A stretch of DNA of 64,000 nt from Rana temporaria (Eukaryota; Chordata; Amphibia; Anura; Ranidae). The DNA lies in the NCBI RefSeq assembly GCF_905171775.1, contig NC_053489.1, positions 152,499,642-152,563,641 on the forward strand. The letters run 5' to 3'. The notes beneath the pieces were generated by a model. The model was not told the origin of the DNA. It was given only the letters and a program-made list of their open reading frames with translations, and made no database searches. The position numbers and the translations under genes are program-made. Shown here piece by piece: positions 1 through 10,839 of the stretch. How positions within the stretch are numbered: the stretch's first letter is position 1; every line of letters begins with the position of its first letter.

Positions 1-444
1 CTTTTGATGAGCTCTAATCGTTCTAATTATAGGTATTCTAAAAGATCAGTCTGATTAGATATCTCCCCTAATGACGTGACAAGGCGACATCTCCATTGAC
101 TTTTAGAGACATAACTGTTAGATCAGCAAAGAAAGGTTTTCTTTAGTGCCATAGTGATCAGAATCTAGAACACTCTTCTAAAATCAAAGGTTATGGCCAC
201 AAATATACAGTCATTTAAATGGGATTCATTGGTAGAGTAATTGATGAAGGACATTTTTCTGATCATATGATCAAAAATGTATTGTTTTCTACTGAGGTGA
301 TATATTGTTAGCAGGTTTACCAGGTTTACCAGAGACTTGTTTTGCTTTCTTCTGGAACAACGTTAAAAACTCACTATTAGACTAGATTGAGCTTGATACA
401 GTTTTCTGTTTTGATTTTAGCGTTGCTATGCCACTATGATAAAA
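1..444. other. No recognisable feature
   Basis: AT-rich unique-looking sequence. I see no exon, repeat end or RNA gene. It is probably PRDM6 intron, given the terminal exon downstream on the plus strand. Confidence 0.4.
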
Positions 445-1386
445 TTAACGGCTTGCCCACCAGCCCCTGTACATTTACGTCGGCAGAATGGCACGGCGAT
501 GCAAAGTAACGTATATATACGTGATATAACGTATATATATACGTATATACGTGACCGTGCCTGCGGGACCCACGGACTTGATGTCCGCCGGTGTCCCGCG
601 ATTGTGTCATGGAGCGGCAAAACGGGGAGAGGCTAGTGTAAACAAGGCATCTCCCTGTTCTGCCTAATAACAGGACACTGATCGTCTGCTCCCTCTCATT
701 GGGAGCAGTGATCAGTGTCGTGTCACAGTAAGCCCCGCCCCCACCCAGTTAGAATCACTCCCTAAAAAACACTTAACCCCTTCCTAGCCCCCTAGTGCTT
801 AACCCCTTCCCTGCCAGTCACATGTATACAGTAATCAGTGCATTTTTATAGCACTGATCACTGTATAAATGTGAATGGTCCTAAAATTGCGTCAAAAGTG
901 TCCGATGTGTCCGCCATAATGTCGCAGTTACGATAAAAATCGCTGATCGCCGCCATTACTAGTAAAAAAAAAAATATTAATAAAAATGCCATAAAACGAT
1001 CCCCTATTTTGTAGACGCTATAACTTTTGCGCAAACCAATCAATAAACGCTTATTGCAATGTTTTTTATCAAAAATATGTAGAAGAATACATATCGGCCT
1101 AAACTGGGAAAAAATTAGCATTTTTAAAAAAAAAATAGCAAAAAGTACAAAATATTGCTTATTTTTAAAAATTTACGCTTTTTTTGTTTATAGCACAAAA
1201 AAAAACCTCAGAGGTGATAAAATACCACCAAAAGAAAGCTCTATTTGTGGTAAAAAAAGGATGTCAATTTTGTTTAGGAGCCAAGCCGCAAGACTGCGCA
1301 ATTGTCAGTTAAATCGACGCAGTGCCGAATCGCAAAAAGTGGCCCATTCATTGAGCAGCCAAATCCTCCGGGGCTGAAGTGGTTAA
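445..1386. mobile_element. TTAA-flanked non-autonomous DNA element, copy 1
   Basis: Both ends sit in TTAA (445-448 and 1383-1386). The right end reads GAAGTGG before TTAA and the left reads CGGCTTGCC after it, a degraded inverted match. Inside are the blocks shared by all copies of this family in the window: a CACAGTAAT/GATCAGTG segment, an A/T-rich stretch, and a block with CAAAAGAAAGCTC. TTAA duplication is typical of piggyBac-type transposition (established knowledge); assignment to that superfamily is inference because no transposase is present. The 116- and 87-aa open frames inside are not genes. Confidence 0.65.
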
Positions 1387-1399
1387 ATGTAAAAAAGTA

Positions 1400-1735
1400 A
1401 ATGTAAAAAAAAAAAAAAAAATAACATGTTATACTTACCAGCTCTGGACAATGTAATTGCACAGAGTGGCTGCAAACCTGCTCTTCTCAGCCCCCCCTCC
1501 CGCCTGTTTCTGGCTTATTCACTCTGGTGAGTGTGGGCTCGCTCCTGAGCCCCGCTGCCTGTGTCTATAGTGACGCTTCCTTGTCATTGGCTTTGATCAA
1601 TAATGTTGAAGTGAATTGAAGTAAGCGAGCTGCTGCAGACAGGCACAGTGCTGGATCGAATGAGTGCTCAGGTAAGTATGGGGAGTTGAGAAGTGCATTA
1701 CGTTAAAACTTTTTTAGGCTTTATAACCACTTTAA
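1400..1735. repeat. Truncated MITE with TTAA-type right end
   Basis: The right end, CTTTATAACCACTTTAA, matches the right end of the element at 12546-12957 (CTTTACAACCACTTTAA). The left end is not clear, and the copy abuts the TTAA element ending at 1386. Confidence 0.45.
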
Positions 1736-1809
1736 CTGATTATGTAAAGAGGATTTTTACAATAATGGTGCTAGCATCACCATAGTTGCATAGTTAACAA
1801 AGTGTAGGA

Positions 1810-2180
1810 CTTTTGTCCAAAGGGCGTTGGCCAAGAACTTGTATTGCATACAAACGTCAAAGAATTGTCGGCCAACAAACTAAACAACGTGGTTTTTCAC
1901 CTCTTTAGCGCCACCCTTTATGATTATGATTAGCATTGCTTCTGAGCATACGTTTGTACTTTGGAGTTTTGTCCGAAAGACTTGTGTACAATGATCGGAT
2001 ATTCCGACAACACACATTTGTTGGCAGACAATTTTAATTTTAAAGCATGCTATCCCACATTAGTTGGCGGAAAATCCGACAACAATTGTGCGATGGAGCA
2101 TACAAACGGTTGGATTTTCCGACAGCAGCCTGTCATCACACAATTCCCGTTGGATAATCTGATTGTGTGTACGAGCCTTT
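1810..2180 (-). mobile_element. Harbinger-type MITE, reverse orientation relative of the 8.4-kb copy
   Basis: It ends with GTGTGTACGAGCCTTTAG and contains the ATTCCGACAA, TGTCGGAA and CAACGTGGTTTTTC blocks that occur in the element at 8436-8816 on the other strand. The left end is diverged and I cannot place its target duplication. Confidence 0.5.
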
Positions 2181-2189
2181 AGAATGACT

Positions 2190-2411
2190 TGGAAAAAAGT
2201 ATGCAGGTAAGGTTTTTTAATCTTCCCAAATGACATGCTTTTTTAAAGTTAGTAAAAAAGAACATTTAAAGAAAGAGGGTCAGCATAACAGCCAGGTAAC
2301 TAGCATTTTCAGAATGTGACAATGGCAGCCCCCATATTTCCCTAATAAAAGGTTTGCTTGAAAGTAGTTAATATGATTGGTAAAATGTTACCACTAAATA
2401 CACATCTCAGC
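2190..2411. other. Spacer, no feature seen
   Basis: AT-rich spacer between two transposons; it includes the 8-bp target duplication ATCTCAGC (2404-2411) of the next element. Confidence 0.3.
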
Positions 2412-2866
2412 CAGGGGTCAAGTCCTGGGGAAAAAAGTGTGGGAACTCCCACCCAAGATCCACTCCCCCACCAAAAAAAATAAAAAATGATACGCTCATA
2501 TGCATAATTACTAAAGCTCATGTTTTTTTTTTTTTTTAAGCAAATTCTTTCTAAATCCCACGATAACTCGCGGCAGACCTCCGCAATGTCTCCTGGGAAC
2601 AATGACAAAATCTTCCAGGAGACATTGCGCCATCGAGGAAGTGACGGAATACCCGCACACTACCCGATGAATACATATACAGGAAGCAGCCAGTAACATA
2701 AAAGATTACTAAGGTTCGCCTGCCCCTGACAGTGAGGCATCGCCGCCCAGTGAAGGATTGGCTCGGGTGGCTCGGCTGCTCTAGTTCTGCAAAGGGAACT
2801 GCGTTCCTGCTGTAAAAAAAGTGCAGGAACTCCGTTCCCACGCGTTCCCGTAGGACTTGAGCCCTG
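2412..2866. mobile_element. hAT-type MITE with 8-bp target duplication
   Basis: The inverted ends are CAGGGGTCAAGTCCTG on the left and CAGGGCTCAAGTCCTA read inward from the right. The flanks are an exact 8-bp duplication, ATCTCAGC, at 2404-2411 and 2867-2874. CAGGG-type ends plus 8-bp duplications are diagnostic of hAT elements. The open frames inside (88-109 aa, minus strand) are not conserved proteins that I recognise. Confidence 0.85.
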
Positions 2867-3026
2867 ATCTCAGCACACAAGACAAGATCAATTTGCCAAC
2901 ACAGTCCTCAAGGCAGTAGCAAAGCAAGTATATAATGATCCAAATCAGTTACCCCACTGGCTTGTCAGTTAAACGTGATACTATTCAATGACCCTCCCTT
3001 CATGATATAAAAACAAACGCCAGTTA

Positions 3027-3249
3027 GAGCCGGTTCACACTTAGGCGGCACGACTTCGGGTGCGACTCCGCAAGGCGTCCTGAAGACGACTTCAGAGGCG
3101 ACCTGCAAAATGACCTCTGTATAGAAGTCAATGCAGGTCGCCCCGAGCCGCCCCCGAAGTCATACAAGAACCTTTTTCTACGTTTTTTTGCGTCGCTCCT
3201 ATTAGAACGGTTCTATCGCCTGAGGAGTCGCCCCAGTGAGAACCGGCTC
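3027..3249. mobile_element. Small MITE with TTA duplication
   Basis: Inverted ends GAGCCGGTTCACAC and GTGAGAACCGGCTC, flanked by TTA at 3024-3026 and 3250-3252. The interior is GC-rich and partly self-complementary (GGCGACCTGC / GCAGGTCGCC). A 3-bp TTA duplication fits PIF/Harbinger. A fragment of a similar end (GCCGGTTCACACTAG) appears at 62886. Confidence 0.6.
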
Positions 3250-3254
3250 TTAAT

Positions 3255-4017
3255 TTTAGTGGTTTCATTCTCTCATTTGCTGTGACAAGTAAGGTTATTA
3301 CCATTTACAAGTTTCTTTTTACTGTATTTACAGGTAGGAGACTGTGATGAATAGCCCCCATTAGTGTTTGTTGTTGGGAGAAATGGAAAAAGCAATGCTA
3401 AAATCCTGCTAGATACATAATTGATTTCCCCTGCCTGCTATGTATATAGATTTTAGTAATTAATTGAAGAGGTTCTGAGGTCAAAATGGAAAATAGATTT
3501 ATTTTAATGTTTAGGTTTTACATATCTGTTACCCGGTTGACTCAATGATTCTTTCCAGTTTTATCATTTTTCATGCACTTTGTTCAAAATATGAAATACA
3601 AATTAATACAGCAACTTTTCATATTAATCATACACATTAACAGCTGACTTGGAAGGCCTCCTATGTTATTGAAATATAACATTATTACTGGGCTTATAAA
3701 CTCATTTGTCATTGCCATCCCTGGATACAAATTAAAATCTATCACTGAAATAAAAAAAAGCATGGTAGATGTCTAGTAGGACCTGTTGTCGTTAAATAGA
3801 CAACCAGCAAAAAAAGTGGTAGAGGTCAACCCTACTTTCAGGCTTATTAAATAAAAAATGTAGCAACAGCTATGGTTGATTGACTTTGCAGCAAAAGATG
3901 CATTCTTCCTATTATATAAGTTGTTATAGGTTAGCTCATGTTGCAATGCCCTATTAAAGCACACCTCTGGCTTGAATACAACCTCGAACTTCTGGTATCT
4001 TTTCATGAAACCAAGAG
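3255..4017. other. Spacer, no feature seen
   Basis: AT-rich sequence with no recognisable exon or repeat end; presumed intronic. Confidence 0.3.
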
Positions 4018-4020
4018 TAA

Positions 4021-4424
4021 AGCCACGTACACACGATCAGACCATCCGATGAGAACGATCTGAAGGACCGTTGTCATCGGTTAACCGATGAAGCTGACTG
4101 ATGGTCCGTCGCGCCTACACACCATCGGTTAAAAAAACGATCGTGTCAGAACGCGGTGACGTAAAACACAACGACGTGCTGAAAAAAACGAACTTCAATG
4201 CTTCCAAGCATGCGTCGACTTGATTCTGAACATGCGTGGATTTTTAACCAATGGTTGTGCCTACTAACGATCGGCTTTGACCTATCGGTTAGGAATCCAA
4301 TTTAAAGCAAGTTGGCTTTTTTTTGGTTAAATAACTTATGGGGCCCACACACGATCGGTTTTGACCGATGAAAACGGTCCATCAGACCGCTGTCCTCTGG
4401 TTAACCTATTGTGTGTATGAGGCC
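4021..4424. mobile_element. Harbinger-type MITE (ACACACGATC family)
   Basis: It starts AGCCACGTACACACGATC and ends GTGTGTATGAGGCC. It is nearly the same sequence as 19753-20171, sharing the CGATGAAGCTGACTGATGG and TTCCAAGCATGCGTCGACTT blocks. The flanks are TAA (4018-4020) and TTA (4425-4427), which differ at the middle base, so one side has probably mutated. Confidence 0.75.
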
Positions 4425-4569
4425 TTAGGCTGTTCATCCCAGTAATGGACTAATACTGAGAGTTTGGGACAGATCAGCTTGTGGCTAGGTGCGCTGGTTT
4501 TCCAGGCAGTGATATATATGAAATCAGAAATGACCTGCAAGCTCGTGGAAATGTCTGCTATTCAAATTA

Positions 4570-5152
4570 AAAAGCAGATAAATACTTTTTCGCAGCCCAA
4601 AGTTACATTTAGACTCTGGTCCGGCCGCACCTGGAATATGCCGTCCATTTCTGGGCACCAGTCCTCAGGAAGGATGTGCTGGAACTGGAGAGAGTCCATT
4701 GAAGAGCAACAAAGCTAATAAAGGGACTGGAGGACCTTAGTTATGAGTAAAGGTTACGAGCACTGAACTTGTTCTCTCTGGAGAGGAGATACTTGAGAGG
4801 GAATATGATTTCAATATACAAATACTGTATTTGTGACCCCACAATAGGGATAAAAGTTTTCTGCAAAAAGGAATTTAATAAGACACATGGCCATTCACTA
4901 AAATTAGAAAAAAAGTGGTTTAATCTTAAACTGTGTAAAGGGTTGTTTACTGTAGGAGTGGTTAGGATGTGGAATTCTCTTCCACAGGCGGTGGTATCAG
5001 CAAGGAGCCTTGATAATTAAAAAAAAAACGATTAGATAAGCACCTGAACGATCACAACATACAGGGATATACAATGTAATACTGACCTATAATCACACAC
5101 ATAGATTGGACTTATGTCTTTTTTCAACCTCCCCTACTATGTAACTATGTAA
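4570..5152 (+). mobile_element. CR1-like LINE, 3' end of the reverse transcriptase ORF (decayed)
   Basis: Translation in shifting frames gives the end of a CR1-type ORF2: a VRPHLEYAV-FWAP block (about 4615-4660), FSLERRYLRG (about 4771-4800), ISIYKYC (4810-4830), FNKTHGHSLKLEKKWF (about 4875-4920) and VVRMWNSLPQAVVSARSLD (about 4960-5016). The frame is broken by several shifts and stops, so it is a dead fragment. The sequence ends in TATGTAACTATGTAAC at 5136-5151, the short tandem 3' tail expected of CR1 elements. An opposite-strand relative of the same end lies at 15757. Confidence 0.8.
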
Positions 5153-5177
5153 CAGTAATATATCCATCGAGTGCCTT

Positions 5178-5450
5178 GGGCAGCACGGTGACTAAGTGGT
5201 TAGCACTTCCGCCTGGTAGCACTGGGGTTGCCAGTTTGAATCCCAGCCGCAACACTACCTGCCTGGAGTTTGCATGTTCTCCATGTGCCTGTATGGGATT
5301 CCTCCGGGTACTCCACTTTCCTCTCATCCTCCAAAGACATGTATGAATGTGATTTAGGGACCTTAGATTGTAAGCTCCTTGAGGGCAGGGACTGATGCGA
5401 ATGTACACTACATATGTGAAGCCCAGAGCAAATTCATGGCCCTATATACG
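5178..5450 (+). repeat. tRNA-like SINE / dispersed repeat
   Basis: It opens with GGGCAGCACGGTGACTAAGT, which contains an A-box-like TGACTAAGTGG, followed about 45 bases later by a B-box-like AGTTTGAATCC. The body includes GGAGTTTGCATGTTCTCC and TTGTAAGCTCCTTGAGGGC, segments typical of abundant frog and fish dispersed repeats. It is a SINE candidate; the pol III promoter reading is inference. Confidence 0.5.
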
Positions 5451-5901
5451 TACCTCTAAATAATATAGGGACATTTTAATTAGTTGAAGATCTTGAGCAA
5501 AGCTCATACACCCAAAAACACTAAACCTAAATACATTAAGAATACCTTGTTAATGCAGGACCACCCTCTTATACACACACACCATCACTGCTGCAAAAGC
5601 TGGGAACAGCTAGCATTTTGACAACCATTTTCCACCTTTTTTCAAAAGAGCAAACAGCGGTTCCTGTGAAGTGTTTGTATTTTTTGTAATACCGGTAAAT
5701 ACTGTACATTAAATATTGGTGTGAAGTATTTAGACTGGTTCTTTTATGTGAAAAAGACTGTCCTTTGATCTACACAGTGAAAGAGTATATAAACCCATCA
5801 ACAAAAATATAATACATTTCAGCTTACAATTCCTTTGATGTGGTGGCTGCTTGCATTTTCTCTTTCTAGGCTTGTGTTTCACCAGGTGGTTCTGCCAGTC
5901 A

Positions 5902-6983
5902 GGCCTCGTACACACAACCGTTTTCCTCGACAGAATCCATCAAGAAACTTGGTGGCAGAGCTTTTTTGCAGAGGAAAGCGCTTGTGTGTATGTTTTTCAT
6001 CGAGAAAACTGTCGAGGAACTCAACGAGAAAAAAGAGAACAAGTTCCCTTTTTCCTCAACGGGAGTCTCAATTTCCTCGTCGGGCTGGTTTTCGACAAGA
6101 AACACGTTCGTGTGTATGCTAAGAAACCCGTGCATGCTCAGAATAAAGTATGAGACGGGAGCGCACCTTCTGTAAAAGTAGTGTTTGTAATGGAAATAGC
6201 ACATTTGTCACGCTGTAAGGCCCCATACACACGAGAGGATTTATCCGCGAATACGGTCCAGTGGACCGTTTCCGCGGATAAATCCTCTCGAGGATTTCAG
6301 CGGATTTCCATGCGATGGAGTGTACTCACCATCGCATTGAAATCCGCGCCGAAATCCTCTGGCGATGACGTGTCGCGCCGTCGACGCGATTATGACGCGG
6401 CGACGTGCGCGACGCTGTCATATAAGGAATTCCACGCATGCGTCGAATCATTACGACGCATGCGGGGGATCCCTTCGGACGGATGGATCCGGTGAGTCTA
6501 TACAGACCAGCGGATCCATCCGTTGGGATGGATTCCAGCGGATAGATTTGTTTAGCATGTCAGCAAATATTTATCTGCTGGAATCCATCCCAGGGGATAA
6601 ATATCCGCGGAAACAGATCCGCTGGAGTGTACACACCATAGGATCTATCCGCTGAAACCCATTCGCTGGGATTTTTCAGCGGATGGATTCTATCGTGTGT
6701 ATGGGGCCTAACAGTCTGAAAAGTGCAAATAGTCTTTTACCAAACTTTTACTTAGCACGCAGTAACATGAGATTAGCAAAAGCAGCCCCAAGGGTTGTGC
6801 CAGTGGAATCGAACTTCCCCTGCCATTGTATGTGTTGTATGTCACCGCGTTTGAGAACGAGGAGATTTGGTCTTGACAGTGTGTACGCAAAGAAAGCTTG
6901 TCAAGTTTCTCCACAAGCCTGACAAGGAACTCGTCGAGGAAAACAATGTTTCATTTATGACAAGTTCCTCGACAGGTCGGACC
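5902..6983. mobile_element. Older Harbinger-type element, split by a younger MITE
   Basis: It starts GGCCTCGTACACACAACCG after TCA (5899-5901). The right part carries the inverse motif (ACTCGTCGAGGAAAAC, TTCCTCGACAGG) and ends near ACC at 6983, before TCA (6984-6986). Repeated TCGTCGAGGAA/TTCCTCGACAG motifs run through both halves. The 490-bp MITE at 6219-6708 interrupts it, which sets the order of insertion. The right end is decayed, so its position is approximate. Confidence 0.55.
6219..6708. mobile_element. Harbinger MITE of the same family as the 50-kb autonomous element
   Basis: Perfect ends: GGCCCCATACACACGA on the left and its inverse TCGTGTGTATGGGGCC on the right, with an exact TAA duplication (6216-6218, 6709-6711). 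About 180 bases at the right end (from GATAGATTTGTTTAGCATG at 6540) align to the last 180 bases of the 50373-59667 element (GATAGATTTGTTAGCATG at 59501), including TATCCGCGGAAA, GATCTATCCGCTGAAACC and TTTTTCAGCGGATGGAT. The left end shares only the terminal motif. It has no coding capacity; it would depend on the transposase in trans. Confidence 0.85.
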
Positions 6984-7239
6984 TCAGAGATGTGCTTCTG
7001 GAAGAATGGTCAAACATTCCCATAGACACACTCCTAAACCTTGTGGACAACTTTCCCAGAGGAGTTGAAGCTGTTAAAGCTGCAAAGGGTGGACCAACTC
7101 AATACTAAACCCTATGACTAAGACTGGGATGCCATTAAAGTTCATGTGACAGGCGTCCCAATACTTGTAATAATATAGTGTATATCAAACACTTCTTCTT
7201 TGCAGGGGCAACTTTATTTTAGATTTTAGTTTAAGAGAT

Positions 7240-7327
7240 GGGGAATGTATTTACTAAATCTGAAAAGGGCAAAATCAGATGCAGCTGTGCATGGTAGCCA
7301 ATCAGCTTCTAACTTCAGCTTGTTCAT
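7240..7327. repeat. Fragment of the 18.4-kb MITE family
   Basis: GTATTTACTAAATCTG, CAAAATC, and ATGGTAGCCAATCAGCTTCTAACTTCAGCTTG occur in rearranged order in the element at 18365-18560. The copy is cut at 7328 by the TTAA element. Confidence 0.5.
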
Positions 7328-8320
7328 TTAACCACTTCCTTACTGGGCACATATACCCCTTCCTGACCAGGTGAAATTTCAGCTTCCGGCACTGTGTCGC
7401 TTTAACTAACAATTGCGCGGTCATGCGATGTGGCTCCCAAACAAAATTGACGTCCTTTTTTCCCCACAAATAGAGCTTTATTTTGGTGGTATTTGATCAC
7501 CTCTGCGGTTTTTATTTTTTGCGCTATAAACAAAAATAGAGCGACAATTTTGAAAAAAAAACAATATTTTTTACTTGTTACTATAATAAATTGCCCAATT
7601 TTTTTAAAAAAAATAATTTTTTCTCAGTCTAGGCGATATGTATTATTCTACATATTTTTGTTAAAAAAAAAAAAAAAATCGCAAGAAGCGTCTGGTTTGC
7701 GCAAAAGTTATTGCGCTTACAAAATAGAGGACAGAATTATTTTTTTATTTTTTTTTTTTACTACTAATGGCGGCGATCAGCATTTTTTTTCGTGACTGCG
7801 ACATTATGGCGAAGACATCGGACACTTTTGACACATTTTTGGCGCCATTCACATTTATACAGCGATCAGTGCAATAAATATGCACTAATTACTGTATAAA
7901 TGTGACTGGCATTGAAGGGGTTAACACTAGGGGGTGAGGAAGGGGTTAATGTGTACCCTGAATTGTGTTACTAACTGTGGGGGAAGGGGGGTGACTGGGG
8001 GAGGTGACCGATGCTGTGTCCCTATGTACAAGGGACACAGATCCGTCTCCTCTCTCCCCTGACAGGACGTGGAGCTCTGTGTTTACACACAGAGCTCCAC
8101 GTCTTGTCCCTGTAGCCGCCGATCGCGAGTCCCTGGCGGACATCGTGGCCGCCAGGCACTCGCATCGGCATCTCAGCGATGCGGCGAGCGCGCGCGCGCC
8201 TCCGCCGGACGCGCGCCCGCGCCGCTGGCTGCGCGCGCAGGCCGTAAAAACATGGCCTCCCAGAGATGTAGAGCCACTCTGCGGCCGTACAAAGTCGTAC
8301 GGCCGTCGGGAAGTGGTTAA
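7328..8320. mobile_element. TTAA-flanked non-autonomous DNA element, copy 2
   Basis: TTAA at 7328-7331 and 8317-8320; ends CCACTTCC and GGAAGTGG are inverted. Shared family blocks: GCTCCCAAACAAAATTGACGTCC, TTTGGTGGTATTTGATCACC, GCGACATTATGGCG and a GC- and CpG-rich right part (8110-8300). It is the best-bounded copy of the family. The 107- and 100-aa open frames inside lie in repeat blocks and are not genes. Confidence 0.75.
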
Positions 8321-8435
8321 GCTTTGAAAATCATCATCCCTGCAGCTAATTGGATTCTATGAAGAACTGCACAAGATTTTTCACTCTCTAGTTTCCGTAA
8401 ATCAACCCCAGTGTAGATTTGAACAAAAATTCTAA

Positions 8436-8816
8436 AGCCCATACACACGATTGGATATTCCGACAATTGTGTGATGGAAGAGTTTTGTCGGACCGTCTGT
8501 ATGCTTCATTGGACAATTGTTGTCGGAATTTCCAACAACAAATGTTGGATGGCCATGCTCTTGAATTGTCGGACAACAAATGTGTTCCATCCGATTATCC
8601 GATCGTGTGTACATAAATCCATCAGACTCAAATCCAAAGTACAAACACGCAGGCTCCGAACCAATGCTAACCATAAGACAACATTAGCAGAAGTTGCCCA
8701 AAGGGTGGCGCTAAAGAGCAGAAAAACCACGTTGTTTCGTGAATGTTGGGTGAAAAACTGTATGCATAACAAGTTCACAGCCAACGCCCTTGAAATCCGA
8801 TCGTGTGTATGAGGCT
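8436..8816. mobile_element. Harbinger-type MITE (ATTCCGACAA family)
   Basis: Ends AGCCCATACACACGAT and ATCGTGTGTATGAGGCT, with an exact TAA duplication (8433-8435, 8817-8819). The body shares blocks with 1810-2180 in the opposite orientation. Confidence 0.8.
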
Positions 8817-9069
8817 TAACTCTTTGGAACAGAGCAGAAAAGAACACTGCTTGCCCGTTTTTGACTGGAACATTTTATATGAAAGCTTGACAAAGTGTTC
8901 TATAGAATAAAACTGATTATCTAGCAGGTGGGGGTTCAGGTAAATATTTGTGGTGCCGCATCGAATAATGTACAATAGTATAAAATGATGCCTACAGACT
9001 TCTGAAAAAAGTCACCGGATCTGGTTGTTTATATTTGGGAAGTATTGCCTGACCTGTTCCTAGCCCTTA

Positions 9070-9561
9070 GCCTTGTACACACGCACGGTTTTCTGCCGAG
9101 TAAACCGTGCATGTGTACGAGGCTTTGAGGTTTCTCATCAAGAAAACTGCTCAGAATCTAGACGAGAAAAATAGAGAACCTGCTCTCTATTTTCTCATTG
9201 TGATTCTCGGCAGTGTTTTCCTGCCGAGAAACCTGAGCGTCTGTATACTTTGAGACTGTATACTTACCTGTCGCCATGGAAACCCGCCATGGAAACCCGG
9301 GCATGCTCGAAATGACTTTGACGCATGTGCGGTAGCTTCCAAGGCATAGGTAGGGTGTAGCAAGATGGTGGCGACGGCATCGAATGTGACGAGCGCATGC
9401 TCGTCGTAGTCGATGACGTCACCGCGTTCGTGCCATTCAAAAGAACGGCGGTTCTTTTGAATGGCCCGTGTGTACACTCGGCCGGCAAGAGAATCTTGCC
9501 AAGAATCTCGTCAGGAAAAACTTTTTTTTCCTGACAAGATTTTGGGTTGTGTGTACAGGGC
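9070..9561. mobile_element. Harbinger-type MITE (GCCTTGTACACACG family)
   Basis: Ends GCCTTGTACACACGCAC and GTTGTGTGTACAGGGC, with an exact TTA duplication (9067-9069, 9562-9564). Subterminal AAGAATCT, TCTCGGCAG and TCGTCAGGAAAAAC motifs are arranged as inverted pairs. An internal CGTTCTTTTGAATGGC inverted pair sits around 9430-9465. Confidence 0.75.
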
Positions 9562-9564
9562 TTA

Positions 9565-9972
9565 TAACTATTTTCTCCCTTGGAGACGTTTGCTATGTGA
9601 TCCTCCTTCTATTTCCATAAGCACAAGCATGTACGTACCACAATCTAACAGACATATTTGTTCTGATGCTGGGGGTTGCATGACCAAATTGTATAAGAAT
9701 AGTTTCTCAGTCATTTTACAGTACAGTCAATAGTCTTTCCTACTTTTCATGTATTGATCACAGGCCTCGTAACAAGTAATGTAAATGGAAGTGGCTACAC
9801 AAATCAAAGGTACTTGAGCTATTCATATTCAGTTGCAGCTTTATGTGACAATTTCAAACTACAGTATAGCAGTTTCCTGTAATCTTCAAAATAAACACCA
9901 TTTTATCTACTTGTTACAAAGTCGGTGAACATTCACACAAGAATAGAACTAAGTCTCAGCTGTAAATGAATC
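9565..9972. other. Spacer, no feature seen
   Basis: AT-rich; no exon or repeat terminus recognised. Confidence 0.3.
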
Positions 9973-9980
9973 ATCTATAT

Positions 9981-10322
9981 CAGGGGTCTCCAAACTGCGG
10001 CCCGGGAGCCCGGATACGGCTCTTTCGTTGCCTTTTTCCGGCCCTTGGGGCACTAATCCTCCCACTGATATGAGACACTATTCTGACATCTAACACCAAC
10101 AATGGGGCACCATTTCTTCTACTGACACCAATAATGGAGCACAATTACTCCCTATATTACTAAAGATGGGGCACTATTCCTCCCAATCTAATACCAAATG
10201 TGGTGATGTTTACTCCTACTCATGCCAGAAAAATTTCCACTCCCGCTGGCCATCGATCCGGCTCTCCTATAGTTTGAAGGACGGTAAACCGGCCCTTTGT
10301 TTAGAAATTATAGAGACCCCTG
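9981..10322. mobile_element. hAT-type MITE (CAGGGGTCTCCAAACT family)
   Basis: Starts CAGGGGTCTCCAAACTGCGG and ends TAGAGACCCCTG. The 8-bp duplication ATCTATAT is exact (9973-9980, 10323-10330). A second copy of the family is at 61874-62153, sharing CCGGCCCTTGGGGCACTA. Confidence 0.9.
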
Positions 10323-10727
10323 ATCTATATAGCAAATGCTGATCACAGCTAATCTAAATTTTGGGAAAATGCAGAGCTGTCCTTCCATAAGTTAAAGTGA
10401 CTCTCAAATTGTAAAACAGCCTATTCAGTTTAAAATAGAAATTAAAATTATTATAAACTATCTCCTTGTAAAACAATCCATTTAGTTTAAAATAGAAATG
10501 AAAGGCAAAACATTTTTGTATAAATATAAAAAAAATTATAAATACCCTTTGTCCCTTTTTTATAAGTGATCACATTCCCTCTGTTCTCAGCTGCATAGGA
10601 GCCGGTGGGAGGAGAAACCACAGTACACTGAGCTTCATACAAAAACATAGAATATCCAGGCTCAAACTTACCGACCAATCAGCAACCAACCAAATTCACC
10701 TGTCTAACTGTGTGCGTTAAAAACAGA

Positions 10728-10839
10728 GGTTTAGTTGCACACATTTGCAAATGCATGTGTAAGCTGCAGGCCCCGTCAAGGCATGCCTCGACGAGGCCTG
10801 CAGCTTACACATGCATTTGCAAATGTGTGCAACTAAACC
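10728..10839. repeat. 112-bp near-perfect palindrome
   Basis: The two 56-base arms are perfect complements over the outer 44 or so bases (GGTTTAGTTGCACACATTTG ... CAAATGTGTGCAACTAAACC) and centred on GCATGC at 10781-10786; only two pairs mismatch near the centre. No target duplication is evident. It would extrude or fold as a long hairpin. Confidence 0.9.
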
